Source of the DNA: Limnoperna fortunei
Lineage: Eukaryota; Mollusca; Bivalvia; Mytilida; Modiolidae
Reading direction: 5' to 3'
Length of the DNA: 64,000 nucleotides
Assembly: GCA_944474755.1 (NCBI GenBank)
Contig: OX104112.1
Coordinates: 186,001-250,000 of the forward strand
Every line of letters starts with the position of its first letter. Position 1 is the stretch's first letter. Below, one piece after another: positions 40,188-55,000 of this stretch. The notes under the pieces are model-generated. The model was not told where the DNA came from. It worked only from the letters and a program-made list of their open reading frames with translations, and searched no databases. Made by a program: the position numbers and the translations under genes.

Positions 40188-43100
40188 ACGCCAAGTTCGG
40201 AACAAAAGCACACCATAAGGAAATACAGAGTTTGGGAACAGGGCACTTGGATATCATAATACGGCCAGAGTTCCTAAAAAGAGCACACTGATAACAGATA
40301 ATACAGGGTTCGGAACGAGAACATACCGATATCAGCATCAGCTAATACATAGTTCGGAATTAGAACACTGATATTAACATCAGCTAATACAGAGTTTGGA
40401 ACGAGAACATAGATACCATCATCAGGTGATAATGGGTTAGGAACGAGTACAAACATAAATCAATAACAGGTTACACTGAGTTCGGAACGGGAGCACACTG
40501 ATATCAACATCAGGCAGAACAGAGTTCGGAACGAGAGCACAGTGATATCAAATCCAGGTAATACAGAGTTTGGAACGGGAGCACACTGATATCAACAACG
40601 TGTAATACAGAGTTCGGAAAGAGAGCACATTAATATCAACATCAGGTAATACAGAGTTGAGAACGAGAGCACACTGATATCAACATCAGGTAATACAGAG
40701 TTCTGAACGAGAACAAATCGATATCAACACCAGGTTATACAGAGTTTGGAACAGGAGCACACTGATATCAACATCAGGTAATACAGAGTTCGGAATTAGA
40801 ACACTGATATTAACATCAGCTAATACAGAGTTTGGAACGAGAACATCGATACCATCATCAGGTGATAATGGGTTAGAAACGAGTACAAACATAAATCAAC
40901 AACAGGTAGAACACAGTTCGGAACGAGAGCACAGTGATATCAACAACAGGTAAAACAGAGTTCGGAACGAGAGCACAGTGATATCAACACAAGGTTATAC
41001 AGAGTTTGGAACGAGAGCACACCGATATCAACAACAGGTTGAACAGAGTTCGGAACGGGAGCACACTGATATCAACAACAGGTAATACAGAGTTCGGAAC
41101 GAGAGCACACTGATATCAACAACAGGTAGAACAGAGTTCGGAATGGGAGCACAATGATATCAACATCAGGTAATACAGAGTTCGGAACGAGAACAAACCG
41201 ATATCAACGACATGTTATACAGAGTTTGGAACAGGATCACACTGATATCAACATCAGGTAATACAGAGTTCGGAATTAGAACACTGATATTAACATCAGC
41301 TAATACAGAGTTTGGAACGAGAACATAGATACCAACATCAGGTGATAATGGGTTAGGAACGAGTACAAACATAAATCAACAACAGGTAATACAGAGTTCG
41401 GAATTAGAACACTGATATTAACATCAGCTTATACAGAGTTTGGAACGAGAACATCGATACCATCATCAGGTGTTAATGGGCTAGGAACGAGTACAAACAT
41501 AAATCAACAACAGGTTATACAGAGTTCGGAACGAGAACACACCGATATCAACAACAGGTAGAACAGAGTTCGGAATGACAACAAACCGATATCAACGACA
41601 GGTTAAACAGAGTTCAGAACGATAACACACTGATATCAACATCAGGTAAAACAGAGTTGAGAACGAGAGCACACTTATATCAACAACATGTAGTACAGAG
41701 TTTGGAACGGGAGCACACTGATATCAACATCAGGAAATACAGAGTTGAGAACGAGAGAACACTTATATCAACATCAGGTAATACAGAGTTCGGAACGGGA
41801 GCACACTGATATTAACATCAGGTAATACAGAGTTCATAAAGAGAACACATCGATATCAACATCAGATTATACAGAGTTTGTAACGGGAGTACATTAATAT
41901 CAGAATCGGATAATGAGTTCGGAATGAGAGCACACTGATGTCAACATCATGCTCTGCAGAGTTCGGAACGAGAGAACAGTGATATCACAATCAGGTAATC
42001 CACAGTTTGGAACAGTAGCACACTGATATCATCATAACGTAGTACAGAGTTCGGAACGGGAGCAGACCGATATCAACATCGGATCATACAGAGGTCGGAG
42101 CGAAAACACACTGGTATCGAATACAGGCAATACACAGTACGAAACGAGAACACACTGATATGAACACTATGTGATACAAGGTTCTGAACTAGAGCGCACT
42201 GATATCAACAACAGGTAATACAGAGTTCAGAACGAGAACACACTGATATCAACAACAGTTAATACAGAGTTCGCAAAGAGAGCACAGTGATATCACATCA
42301 GGTAATACAGCGTTCGGAACGAAAGCACACTTATTTCAACATCAGTTTATATAAAGTTCGGAACGAGAGCACACTGATATCAAAATCAGATTGTATAGAG
42401 TTTGGAACAAAAGTACACTAATATCAACATCAGGTAATACAGAGTTCGGAACGGGAGCACACTGATATCAACAACAGATAATACATAATTCGGTACAAGA
42501 GCACACTGATATCAACAACAGGTAATACAAAGCGAAACAGGAGCACAGTGATATCAACATCGGGTAATACAGAGTTCGGAACGAGAACACACTGATATCA
42601 ACAACAGGTAATACATAATTCGGTACAAGAGCACACTGATATCAACAACAGGTAATACAAAGCGAAACAGGAGCACAGTGATATCAACATCGGGTAATAC
42701 AGAGTTCGGAACGAGAACACACTGATATCAGCAACAGGTAATACAGAGTTCGGAACGAGATCACAGTGATATCAACAACATGTAATACAGAGTTCGGAAC
42801 GGGAGCACACTGATATCAACAACAGGTAATGCAGAGTTCGGAACGGGAGCACACTTATATCAACATAAGATAATACAGAGTTGAGAACGAGACAACACTG
42901 ATATAAACACCAGGAAATACAGATTTTGGAACGAGACCACACTGATATCAACAACAGGTAATACAGAGTTCGGAACGAGAGCACAGTGATATCAACAACA
43001 GGTAATACAGAGTTGAGAACGAGAGCACACTGATATCAACATCTGGTAATGCAGAGTTGAGAACGAGAGCATACTGATATCAAGATCAGGTAAAACAGAG

Positions 43101-46100
43101 CTCATAGCGAGAGCACACTGATATCAACATCATATAATACAGAGATCATAACGAGAGCACACTGATATCAACATCAGGTAATACAGAGTTCGGAACGAGA
43201 ACAAACCGATATCAACACCAGGTTATACAGAGGTTGGAACGGGAGCACACTGATATCAACATCAGGTAATACAGAGTTCGGAATTAGAACACTGATATCA
43301 ACATCAGCTAATACAGAGTTTGGAACGAGAACATCGATACCAACATCAGGTGATAATGGGTTTGGAACGAGTACAAACATAAATCAACAACAGGTTATAC
43401 AGAGTTCGGAACGGGAGCACACTGATATCAACATCAGGTAAAACAGAGTTCGGAACGACAACAAACCGATATCAACGACATGTTATACAGAGTTTGGAAC
43501 AGGATCACACTGATATCAACATCAGGTAATACAGAGTTCGGAATTAGAACACTGATATCAACATCAGCTAATACAGAGTTTGGAACGAGAACATCGATAC
43601 CAACATCAGGTGATAATGGGTTAGGAACGAGTACAAACATAAATCAATAACAGGTTACACTGAGTTCGGAACGGGAGCACACTGATATCAACATCAGGTA
43701 ATACAGAGTTCGGAACGAGAACACACCGATATCAACAACAGGTAGAACAGAGTTCGGAACGAAAGCAAACCGATATCAACGACATGTTATACAGAGTTTG
43801 GAACAGGATCACACTGATATCAACATCAGGTAATACAGAGTTCGGAATTAGAACACTGATATCAACATCAGCTAATACAGAGTTTGGAACGAGAACATCG
43901 ATACCAACATCAGGTGATAATGGGTTAGGAACGAGTACAAACATAAATCAACAACAGGTTATACAGAGTTCGGAACGGGAGCACACTGATATCAACAACA
44001 GGTAATACAGAGTTCAGAACGAGAACACACTGATATCAACAACAGTTAATACAGAGTTCGCAAAGAGAGCACAGTGATATTAACATCAGGTAATACAGCG
44101 TTCGGAACGAAAGCACACTTATTTCAACATCAGTTTATATAAAGTTCGGAACGAGAGCACACTGATATCAACATCAGATTGCATAGAGTTTGGAACAAGA
44201 GTACACTAATATCAACATCAGGTAATACGAGTTCGGAACGGGAGCACACTTATATCAACAACAGGTAAAACAGATTTCGGAACGAGAGCACACTGATATC
44301 AACATGAGGTAATACAGAGTTCGGAACGAAAAACACACTGATATCAACAACAGGTAATACAGAGTTCGGAACGAGAGCACACTGATATCAACATGAGGTA
44401 ATACAGAGTTCGGAACGAAAAACACACTGATATCAACAACAGGTAATACAGAGTTCGGAACGGGAGCACACTGATATCAACAACAGGTAATACATAGTTC
44501 GGTACAAGAGCACACTGATATTAACAACAGGTAATACAAAGCAAAACAAGAGCACAGTGATATCAACATCGGGTAATACAGAGTTCGGAACGAGAACACA
44601 CTGATATCAACAACAGATAATACAGAGTTCGGAACGAGATCACAGTGATATCAACAACATGTAATACAGAGTTCGAAACGGGAGCACACTGATATCAACA
44701 TCAGGTAATACAGAGTTCGGAACGAGAACACACTGATATCAACAACAGGTAATACAGAGTTCGCAACGAGAACACATCGATATAAACAACAGGTAATACA
44801 GAGTTCGGGTGATAATTGGTTAGGAACGAGTACCAACATAAATCAACAACAGGTTATACTGAGTTCGGAACGAGAACACACCGATATCAACAACAGGTAG
44901 AACAAAGTTCGGAACGAGAGCACAGTGATATCAACAACAGGTAAAACAGAGTTCGGAACGAGAACACACCGATATCAACAACAGGTGGAACAGAGTTCGG
45001 AACGAGAGCACAGTGATATCAACACAAGGTTATACAGAGTTTGGAACGAGAGCACACCGATATCAACAACAGGTAGAACAGAATTCGGAACGAGAGCACA
45101 GTGATATCAACACCAGGTTATACAGAGTTCGGAACGGGAGCACACTGATATCAACATCAGGTAAAACAGAGTTCGGAACGACAACAAACCGATATCAACG
45201 ACAGGTTAAACAGAGTTCGGAACGAGAACAAACCGATATCAACACCAGGTTATACAGAGTCTGGAACGGGAGCACACTGATATCAACAACAGGTAATACA
45301 TAGTTCGGTACAAGAGCACACTGATATTAACAACAGGTAATACAAAGCAAAACAAGAGCACAGTGATATCAACATCGGGTAATACAGAGTTCGGAACGAG
45401 AACACACTGATATCAACAACAGATAATACAGAGTTCGGAACGAGATCACAGTGATATCAACAACATGTAATACAGAGTTCGAAACGGGAGCACACTGATA
45501 TCAACATCAGGTAATACAGAGTTCGGAACGAGAACACACTGATATCAACAACAGGTAATACAGAGTTCGCAACGAGAACACATCGATATAAACAACAGGT
45601 AATACAGAGTTCGGGTGATAATTGGTTAGGAACGAGTACCAACATAAATCAACAACAGGTTATACTGAGTTCGGAACGAGAACACACCGATATCAACAAC
45701 AGGTAGAACAAAGTTCGGAACGAGAGCACAGTGATATCAACAACAGGTAAAACAGAGTTCGGAACGAGAACACACCGATATCAACAACAGGTGGAACAGA
45801 GTTCGGAACGAGAGCACAGTGATATCAACACCAGGTTATACAGAGTTTGGAACGAGAGCACACCGATATCAACAACAGGTAGAACAGAATTCGGAACGAG
45901 AGCACAGTGATATCAACACCAGGTTATACAGAGTTCGGAACGGGAGCACACTGATATCAACATCAGGTAAAACAGAGTTCGGAACGACAACAAACCGATA
46001 TCAACGACAGGTTAAACAGAGTTCGGAACGAGAACAAACCGATATCAACACCAGGTTATACAGAGTCTGGAACGGGAGATTACTGATATCAACAACAGGT

Positions 46101-47841
46101 AATACAGAGTTCGGAAAGAGAGCACATTGATATCAACATCAGGTAAAACAGAGTTCGGAACGAGAGCACATTGATATCAACATCAGGTAATACAGAGATG
46201 AGAACGAGAGCACATTGATATCAACATCAGGTAATACAGAGTTCGGAAAGAGAGCACAGTGATATCAGCATCAGGTTATACAGAGTTGAGAACGAGAGCA
46301 CACTGATATCAACAACAGGTAATAAAGAGTTGAGAACGAGAGCACACTGATATCAACATCGGGTAATACAGAGTTCATAAAGAGAACACATCGATATCAA
46401 CATCAGATTATACAGAGTTTGTAACAGGAGTACATTAATATCAGAATCGGATAATGAGTTCGGAATGAGAGCACACTGATGTCAACATCATGCTCTGCAG
46501 AGTTCGGAACGAGAGAACAGTGATATCACAATCAGGTAATGCACAGTTTGGAACAGTAGCACACTGATATCAACACAACGTAATTCAGAGTTCGGAACGG
46601 GAGCAGACCGATATCAACATCGGATCATACAGAGTTCGTAGCGAAAACACACTGGTATCGAATACAGGCAATACACAGTACGACACGAGAACACACTGAT
46701 ATGAACACTAGGTGATACAAGGTTCTGAACGAGAGCACACTGATATCAACAACAGGTAATACAGAGTTCAGAACGAGAACACACTGATATCAACAACAGT
46801 TAATACAGAGTTCGCAAAGAGAGCACAGTGATATCAACATCAGGTAATACAGCGTTCGGAACGAAAGCACACTTATTTCAACATCAGTTTATATAAAGTT
46901 CGGAACGAGAGCACACTGATATCAACATCAGATTGTATAGAGTTTGGAACAAGAGTACACTAATATCAACATCAGCTAATACAGAGTTTGGAACGAGAAC
47001 AAGAATACCAACATCAGGTGATAATTGGTTAGGAACGAGTACAAACATAAATCAACAACAGGTTATACAGAGTTTGGAACGGGAGCACACTGATATCAAC
47101 ATCAGGTAAAACAGAGTTCGGAACGAGAACAAACCGATATCAACATCACGTAATACAGAGTTGAGAACGAGAACACACTGATATCAACAACAGGTAATAA
47201 AGAGTTGAGAACGAGAGCACAGTGATATCAACATCAGGTAATACAGCGTTCGGAACGAAAGCACACTTATTTCAACATCAGTTTATATAAAGTTCGGAAC
47301 GAGAGCACACTGATATCAACATCAGATTGTATAGAGTTTGGAACAAGAGTACACTAATATCAATGTCATGTAATAAGAGTTCGGAACGGGAGCACACTTA
47401 TATCAACAACAGGTAAAACAGAGTTCGGAACGAAAGCACACTTATTTCAACATCAGTTTATATAAAGTTCGGAACGAGGGCACACTGATATCAACATCAG
47501 ATTGTATAGAGTTTGGAACAAGAGTACACTAATATCAACATCAGGTAATACGAGTTCGGAACAATAAATCAACAACAGGTTATACAGAGTTCGGAACGGG
47601 AGCACACTGATATCAACATCAGGTAAAACAGAGTTCGGAACGACAAGAAACCGCTATCAACGACAGGTTAAACAGAGTTCGGAACGAGAACAAACCGATA
47701 TCAACACCAGGTTATACAGAGTTTGGAACAGGATCACACTGATATCAACAACAGGTAATACAGAGAGCACAGTGATATCTACATCAGGTTAAACAGAATT
47801 CGGAACGAGAGCACATTGATATCAACATCACGTATTAATCA
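40188..47841. repeat. 44-bp minisatellite array, left part
   Basis: About 170 units of about 44 bp: 'gagttcggaacgagagcaca', 'ctgatatcaacatcagg', 'taataca'. Almost every unit holds an EcoRV site (GATATC). A variant unit 'gggttaggaacgagtac' plus 'aaacataaatcaac' recurs regularly. Segmental duplications are visible: 806 bp (44500-45305 and 45306-46110, very nearly identical), and a block at about 41820-42430 that recurs at about 46370-46980. Many short ORFs on both strands are shadows of the repeat. Confidence 0.95.
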
Positions 47842-50205
47842 TTCAAAGTCAGTTAAAGTGCGCCAATTACAAATATTGTGGTCACAGACGTTTTTTGATG
47901 ACCAATAGTATAATTGTTATGGGAATTTGACTTTAATTTAATTCGTAGGTAATTACGTGTTGAAAAAAATAACAATAATGTTCTGTTTGACTCATTTATT
48001 GGTAAACACTGACTAATTTTGAAGCGTACATAGTAAAAACCATTATGTCACAAATTTGGAGTACTAAATTTATTTACAAAGAAAAAAAATTTAAAGCGAA
48101 ATAAATAAGTGAAATATGTTTTCTATGATAGAGAATTGTCAGAATTTTGATAAAAACACTCTGTTTTTATGTCAGTATATTTGGAAATAAAAAAAAACAA
48201 CACATTATTTGTGTCCCATAAAATGCTGTGAATTACGTTACAATTTCATGATAGTCGTATTGCAAACATATTTGATTAATACAGTAGTGATTCGTGAACG
48301 AATATGTACAAAAATGCTTCAAAATATTTATAAATCATAATTAAAAGGTGTATGAATAATTTTGGCCTGAAAACTAGTCTTTGATTTCAATTTTTGATTT
48401 TTTGCATTTAATTGTGAATTACGTTACGGTACCTTCCTCATAATAAGTATATGCTATAAGCGTCAAACACTGTGAGTAATAAACACACTGATGTTAACCA
48501 TATTTGCCATATAAACATTGTTTTTAGCTGTTAAAACATTTCTCATATATTTGCAAATGCTTATGTCCGTAAATTACGTTGCGGTGAATTACGTTACGGT
48601 ATATTCAGTAAACATGCTTTAAAACTTATTTCCTAGGAACGAATTACCTGGAAACATTATTTTTGACACCGCCTAAAATAAGGGCGTTTATTGAAAACTA
48701 AGTTGCCAAGCGGGAGACATTTAAAACATTTTCTTGTGTAAACATTACCATCACTCGTAAGTACACATTTATTTAACAAGAACACATATTATATAGCATT
48801 AATTATCAGCGAAAATTATTTTTAAACGACACAATATATAATATACTGCAGAACTTTGAATATGGATTCCATTTGTATTTACGTCACGTGAGGGCACAAA
48901 GTTTAGTGTAACGTAAATTTACGTTTTGTAACGTAAATCACACGCACAGTTATGTTATAGTTTGTTTCCAATAAATAGTAAAAGTTGATAAAATGATGTG
49001 AAAAAAATGTTTAAACACTAACCGAAGATAAACATACCATTTAGAAGGAGTTAGGCATTTGGAAACGTTGACATTTCCTTATCGATATTACCAAACACCA
49101 GTTGGATATATCATTTTGTTTAAAAATGGAACTTTCATTTTAAATTTTATCTTGCTATAATTGAAAGCATTTGCAAAAAATAAGTATAAATTATAATACA
49201 ACAACATGACAATAAATAGTTTAGAAAATCATGTAGTAAAGATCTATCACTCTTACTTTCTTGTGTAACGTAATTCACTAATGTGTAAAAAGACAACTGG
49301 CAATACAACAGTACTGAAAACACATCCATTTGTTCCAAAACATTTAATGGTGTGAAATGATCATAGCCCATTGTTTATCTTTTATCAAACCGTTGTGAAC
49401 AGCACAATTTCATTTGTGGAACTGGGGATTTTTTTAAATATTTCTTCGCATTGGGAATTTATGTGACATTTTAAAAGATTTTATGTTTTATGTGTTAATA
49501 TCGTTGCAAAGATATTGCAAATCATTGTACCAAAAAAATAATCATAACCCAAAAGCTCTTTTTCTATAATGGTTCCAATTTAAACATAAGATAACAAGAT
49601 TGTATATATTTTATGGACTTCTGTGAATTACGTTACACATAGTACTACTACTGTAAAGTGTAATAAATATCTGTTTGGTAAAATTTCAAGTCTTTTAAAT
49701 TTGTTAAGTATTATCTTAAATGGTCAACAAATGAACAGATTTATTTAAATGGTCTTTAGACTTTGAAAATAAAAGAGTATCAACATTGAAAAATAGACAC
49801 TTTTTCTTTAAAGTGTCTATTTTCCTTTTTATTGTTCAAGTATCAAGGAGTTGACAATTATCTTTTAGAATTGTTTAATTTAGGGTTTCTTAAATGTTTT
49901 ATTTGGAAAATCAATCACATATCTATCATATAAATGTGTTTTATATGCAATTGTGGTTCTTTTTACGATAAAATATGCTTGATATAGTTACAGTAGATAG
50001 AAGTAACGTAATTCACCATCCAAAATACCACCACATGTATATTCATGTTTTTCTTGATGTGAATTTGTTATTCAAGAGCTACCTTTTTTGTTTTCTAATT
50101 GTTCAAATATAGTTCTTACAAAATAAATACATTTGTCTTGTTTTCAAAGCCGAAAATCTTCAGCCGTTTTTCCTGTGCAAATGGCGCACTTTAACTGACT
50201 TTGAA
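47842..50205. mobile_element. 2.36-kb TIR element without coding capacity, splitting the 44-bp array
   Basis: Perfect 24-bp terminal inverted repeats at 47842-47865 (starting TTCAAAGTCAGTTAAAG) and 50182-50205. The interior is very AT-rich with no ORF above 74 codons. The motif GTGAATTACGTTAC, or close variants, recurs at 48228, 48414, 48569 (variant) and 48584, near 48906-48943 (an inverted pair), at 49265 (reverse), 49623 and 50003 (reverse). The 44-bp array continues on both sides, proving insertion. Target duplication is not clear: the flanks read 'attaatca' and 'ccaataca'. Probably a non-autonomous DNA transposon; superfamily undetermined. Confidence 0.85.
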
Positions 50206-50885
50206 CCAATACAGAGTTCAGAACGATAACACACTGATATCAACAACAGGTAAAACAGAGTTCGGAACGAAGCACAGTGATATCAACATCAGGTAATACA
50301 AAGTTCGGAACAGGAGCACAGTGATATCAACACAAGGTTATACACAACATGTAATACAGAGTTCGGAACGAGAACACATCGATATCAACAACAGGTAATG
50401 CAGAGTTCGGAATGGGAGCACACTTATATCAACATAAGAGAATACAGAGTTGAGAACGAGAGAACACTGATATAAACAACACGTAATACAGAGTTCATAA
50501 CGAGATCACACTGATATCAACTTCAGGCAATACAGAGTTGAGAACGAGAGCACACTGATATCAACATCTGGTAATGCAGAGTTGAGAACGAGAGCATACT
50601 GATATCAACATCAGGTGAAACAGAGCTCATAGCGAGAGCACACTGATATCAACATCAGATAATACAGAGCTCATAGCGAGAGCACACTGATATCAACATC
50701 AGATAATACAGAGTTGAGAACGAGAGCACATTGATATACAACATCGGGTAATACAGAGTTCGGAACGAGACCACACTGATATCAACAACAGGTAATACAG
50801 AGTTTGGAACGACAGCACACTGATATCAGGATCGGGTAATACAACGTTCAGTATGAAAGCAGAGAGTTCGAAACCAGAGCACACA
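50206..50885. repeat. 44-bp minisatellite array, right part
   Basis: About 15 units of the same 44-bp repeat as at 40188-47841, including 'gagttgagaacgagagc' variants. The last units decay into unique sequence. Confidence 0.9.
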
Positions 50886-52079
50886 GATATTAGAATCTGA
50901 TCGTGCATAATTATGATCAAAAACATGTACGTTTAAGTAACGCCTTAAGTCTGACTGAATACAAAATGGTAATTTGAAGTTGGGCGTGTATCTGTGCAGT
51001 TGTACATAAATATAACAATAAAAAAGTATGAACATGTATAACACACCTGAATGTTTCAGATTTAGAATTTTAATATTCGACAAAACATTTTGATACAAAA
51101 TATAGTCCATAACGTCACACGTATTATGACGTCATATTCCATTCATAGAATGAGCGTCACTATCGTTGTCCGTTGGATTCATTGGTTATTAAATTCCTTA
51201 TGACGTCAAAAAGTACGTCCGACAAAAGTGCATCTTGTATCACATATAGAGATGATACAACATTGTGTATCCCCCAGTTTGCATCGATTGCTGAATTTAA
51301 AGATGATTTTGACAAAATACATACCTAATTTTAGATAAATCTTTTTATACATGTCGTCCTATACATTTAATGCCAGGGTTCTAGTCAAGGGTTTTGTCTT
51401 CGTGTTTCGAATAAATTTGGACGTTTGAATAACTGTCAAACTACTGAATGTGGTGTAAAATGCATCTCAAACAATTTTCTAAGGATAGCTGTAAAGCAGG
51501 AACTCTAAAACAACCCAATACTATATAACTACAAATTAACGGGTGAAATATCCCATTAAATTAACTATATTTCTTTAATACTGGGACCAGCGTGTCCAGG
51601 TGTTGTTTATTATACAAATCCAATAAATATGCTGGTTTTATACAATTTACTACGCCAGACTCTCGTTTCTTGTAATTATACAATAGTTGCTTATATAGAG
51701 GGCATTGTTATGATATCTTGACAGCACAAGGGAGAGTGGTATTACCTGAAACATTGATAATGCCCGATGTCCTTATGTCAAATTACTGCAAATTAATTAA
51801 TACAAGCTGACCTTGCTTTATCCAATTGAAACAAACATAATTTTACTGATATGAAGACAATGTCTCCGAAATTCCGAAAATGTTGACAAATCCGGTTGAG
51901 GCAATCTAAGCATTGACAAATAGGAAATCGTCACAGTGTAAGTAAAATAATAGATTTATTGAGAAGTATTCAACAAAAATAAGGAGGGGAAACAAAATGG
52001 AAAGTCATAATACAAAAAACAAAAAACTGAGTAACACATACCGTTTTGATTCACACTTTAAAGGTTCCTGACGCGTTTA
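50886..52079. other. Non-repetitive spacer, no gene recognised
   Basis: About 1.2 kb of AT-rich sequence between two arrays. Two perfect TGACGTCA palindromes (CRE-like) lie at 51127-51134 and 51201-51208. This may be chance, since no adjacent gene is seen. No ORF of interest. Confidence 0.5.
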
Positions 52080-55000
52080 GGCTTAACTTGGCAATGTGAC
52101 TGGTCCCATTATAGTCTGTGGTCAGACTTAACTAGGCAATGTGACAGGTCCCATTATAGTCTGTGGTCAGACTTAACTAGGCAATGTGACTGGTCCCATT
52201 ATAGTCTGTGGTCAGACTTAACTAGGCAATGTGACAGGTCCCATTATAGTCTGTGGTCAGGCTTAACTAGGCAATGTGACTGGTCCCATTATAGTCTGTG
52301 GTCAGGCTTAACTAGGCAATGTGACTGGTCCCATTATAGCTGTGGTGGCTGTGGTCAGGCTTAACTAGGCAATGTGACTGGTCCCATTATAGGCTGTGGT
52401 CAGACTTAACTAGGCAATGTGACAGGTCCCATTATAGTCTGTGGTCAGACTTAACTAGGCAATGTGACTGGTCCCATTATAGTCTGTGGTCAGACTTAAC
52501 TAGGCAATGTGACTGGTCCCATTATAGTCTGTGGTCATGCAGGCTTAACTTGGCAATGTGACTGGTCCCATTATAGGCTGTGGTCAGGCTTAACTAGGCA
52601 TTGTGACTGGTCCCATTATAGTCTGTGGTCAGGCTTAACTAGGCAATGTGACTGGTCCCATTATAGTCTGTGGTCAGACTTAACTTGGCAATGTGACTGG
52701 TCCCATTATAGGCTGTGGTCAGGCTTAACTAGGCATTGTGACTGGTCCCATTATAGTCTGTGGTCAGGCTTAACTAGGCAATGTGACTGGTCCCATTATA
52801 GTCTGTGGTCAGGCTTAACTAGGCAATGTGACTGGTCCCATTATAGGCTGTGGTCAGGCTTAACTAGGCAATGTGACTGGTCCCATTATAGGCTGTGGTC
52901 AGGCTTAACTTGGCAATGTGACTGATCCCATTATAGGCTGTGGTCAGGCTTAACTAGGCAATGTGACTGGTCCCATTATAGGTTGTGGTCAGGCTTAACT
53001 AGGCATTGTGACTGGTCCCATTATAGTCTGTGGTCAGGCTTAACTAGGCAATGTGACTGGTCCCATTATAGTCTGTGGTCAGGCTTAACTAGGCAATGTG
53101 ACTGGTCCCATTATAGGCTGTGGTCAGGCTTAACTAGGCAATGTGACTGGTCCCATTATAGGTTGTGGTCAGGCTTAACTAGGCAATGTGACTGGTCCCA
53201 TTATAGTCTGTGGTCAGGCTTAACTAGGCAATGTGACTGGTCCCATTATAGGCTGTGGTCAGGCTTAACTAGGCAATGTGACTGGTCCCATTATAGTCTG
53301 TGGTCAGACTTAACTAGGCAATGTGACTGGTCCCATTATAGGTTGTGGTCAGGCTAAACTAGGCAATGTGACTGGTCCCATTATAGGCTGTGGTCAGGCT
53401 TAACTAGGCAATGTGACTGGTCCCATTATAGTCTGTGGTCAGACTTAACTAGGCAATGTGACTGGTCCCATTATAGGTTGTGGTCAGGCTTAACTAGGCA
53501 ATGTGACTGGTCCCATTATAGTCTGTGGTCAGGCTTAACTAGGCAATGTGACTGGTCCCATTATAGTCTGTGGTCAGGCTTAACTAGGCAATGTGACTGG
53601 TCCCATTATAGGCTGTGGTCAGGCTTAACTAGGCAATGTGACTGGTCCCATTATAGGCTGTGGTCAGGCTTAACTAGGCAATGTGACTGGTCCCATTATA
53701 GGTTGTGGTCAGGCTTAACTAGGCAATGTGACTGGTCCCATTATAGTCTGTGGTCATGCAGGCTTAACTAGGCAATGTGACTGGTCCCATTATAGTCTGT
53801 GGTCAGGCTTAACTTGGCAATGTGACTGGTCCCATTATAGTCTGTGGTCAGGCTTAACTTGGCAATGTGACTGGTCCCATTATAGGTTGTGGTCAGGCTT
53901 AACTAGGCAATGTGACAGGTCCCATTATAGTCTGTGGTCAGGCTTAACTAGGCAATGTGACTGGTCCCATTATAGTTTGTGGTCAGGCTTAACTAGGCAA
54001 TGTGACTGGTCCCATTATAGTCTGTGGTCAGGCTTAACTTGGCAATGTGACTGGTCCCATTATAGGCTGTGGTCAGGCTTAACTAGGCAATGTGACTGGT
54101 CCCATTATAGGCTGTGGTCAGGCTTAACTAGGCAATGTGACTGGTCCCATTATAGGTTGTGGTCAGGCTTAACTAGGCAATGTGACTGGTCCCATTATAG
54201 TCTGTGGTCATGCAGGCTTAACTAGGCAATGTGACTGGTCCCATTATTATCTGTGGTCAGGCTTAACTTGGCAATGTGACTGGTCCCATTATAGTCTGTG
54301 GTCAGGCTTAACTAGGCAATGTGACTGGTCCCATTATAGTCTGTGGTCAGGCTTAACTAGGCAATGTGACTGGTCCTATTATAGTCTGTGGTCATGCAGG
54401 CTTAACTAGGCAATGTGACTGGTCCCATTATAGGTTGTGGTCAGGCTTAACTTGGCAATGTGACTGGTCCCATTATAGGCTGTGGTCATGCAGGCTTAAC
54501 TAGGCAATGTGACTGGTCCCATTATAGTCTGTGGTCAGGCTTAACTAGGCAATGTGACTGGTCCCATTATAGGTTGTGGTCAGGCTTAACTAGGCAATGT
54601 GACTGGTCCTATTATAGTCTGTGGTCAGGCTTAACTAGGCATTGTGACTGGTCCCATTATAGGCTGTGGTCAGGCTTAACTAGGCAATGTGACTGGTCCC
54701 ATTATAGTCTGTGGTCAGGCTTAACTAGGCAATGTGACTGATCCCATTATAGGCTGTGGTCAGGCTTAACTTGGCAATGTGACTGGTCCCATTATAGTCA
54801 GTGGTCAGGCTTAACTTGGCAATGTGACTGGTCCCATTATAGGTTGTGGTCAGGCTTAACTAGGCAATGTGACTGGTCCCATTATAGGCTGTGGTCAGGC
54901 TTAACTAGGCAATGTGACTGGTCCCATTATAGGTTCTGGTCAGGCTTAACTAGGCAATGTGACTGGTCCCATTATAGTCTGTGGTCAGGCTTAACTAGGC

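Noticed and set aside
51127..51208. Paired TGACGTCA sites as a promoter
   Set aside because: No gene starts nearby and two 8-mers in AT-rich sequence are weak evidence. Mentioned only in the region entry.
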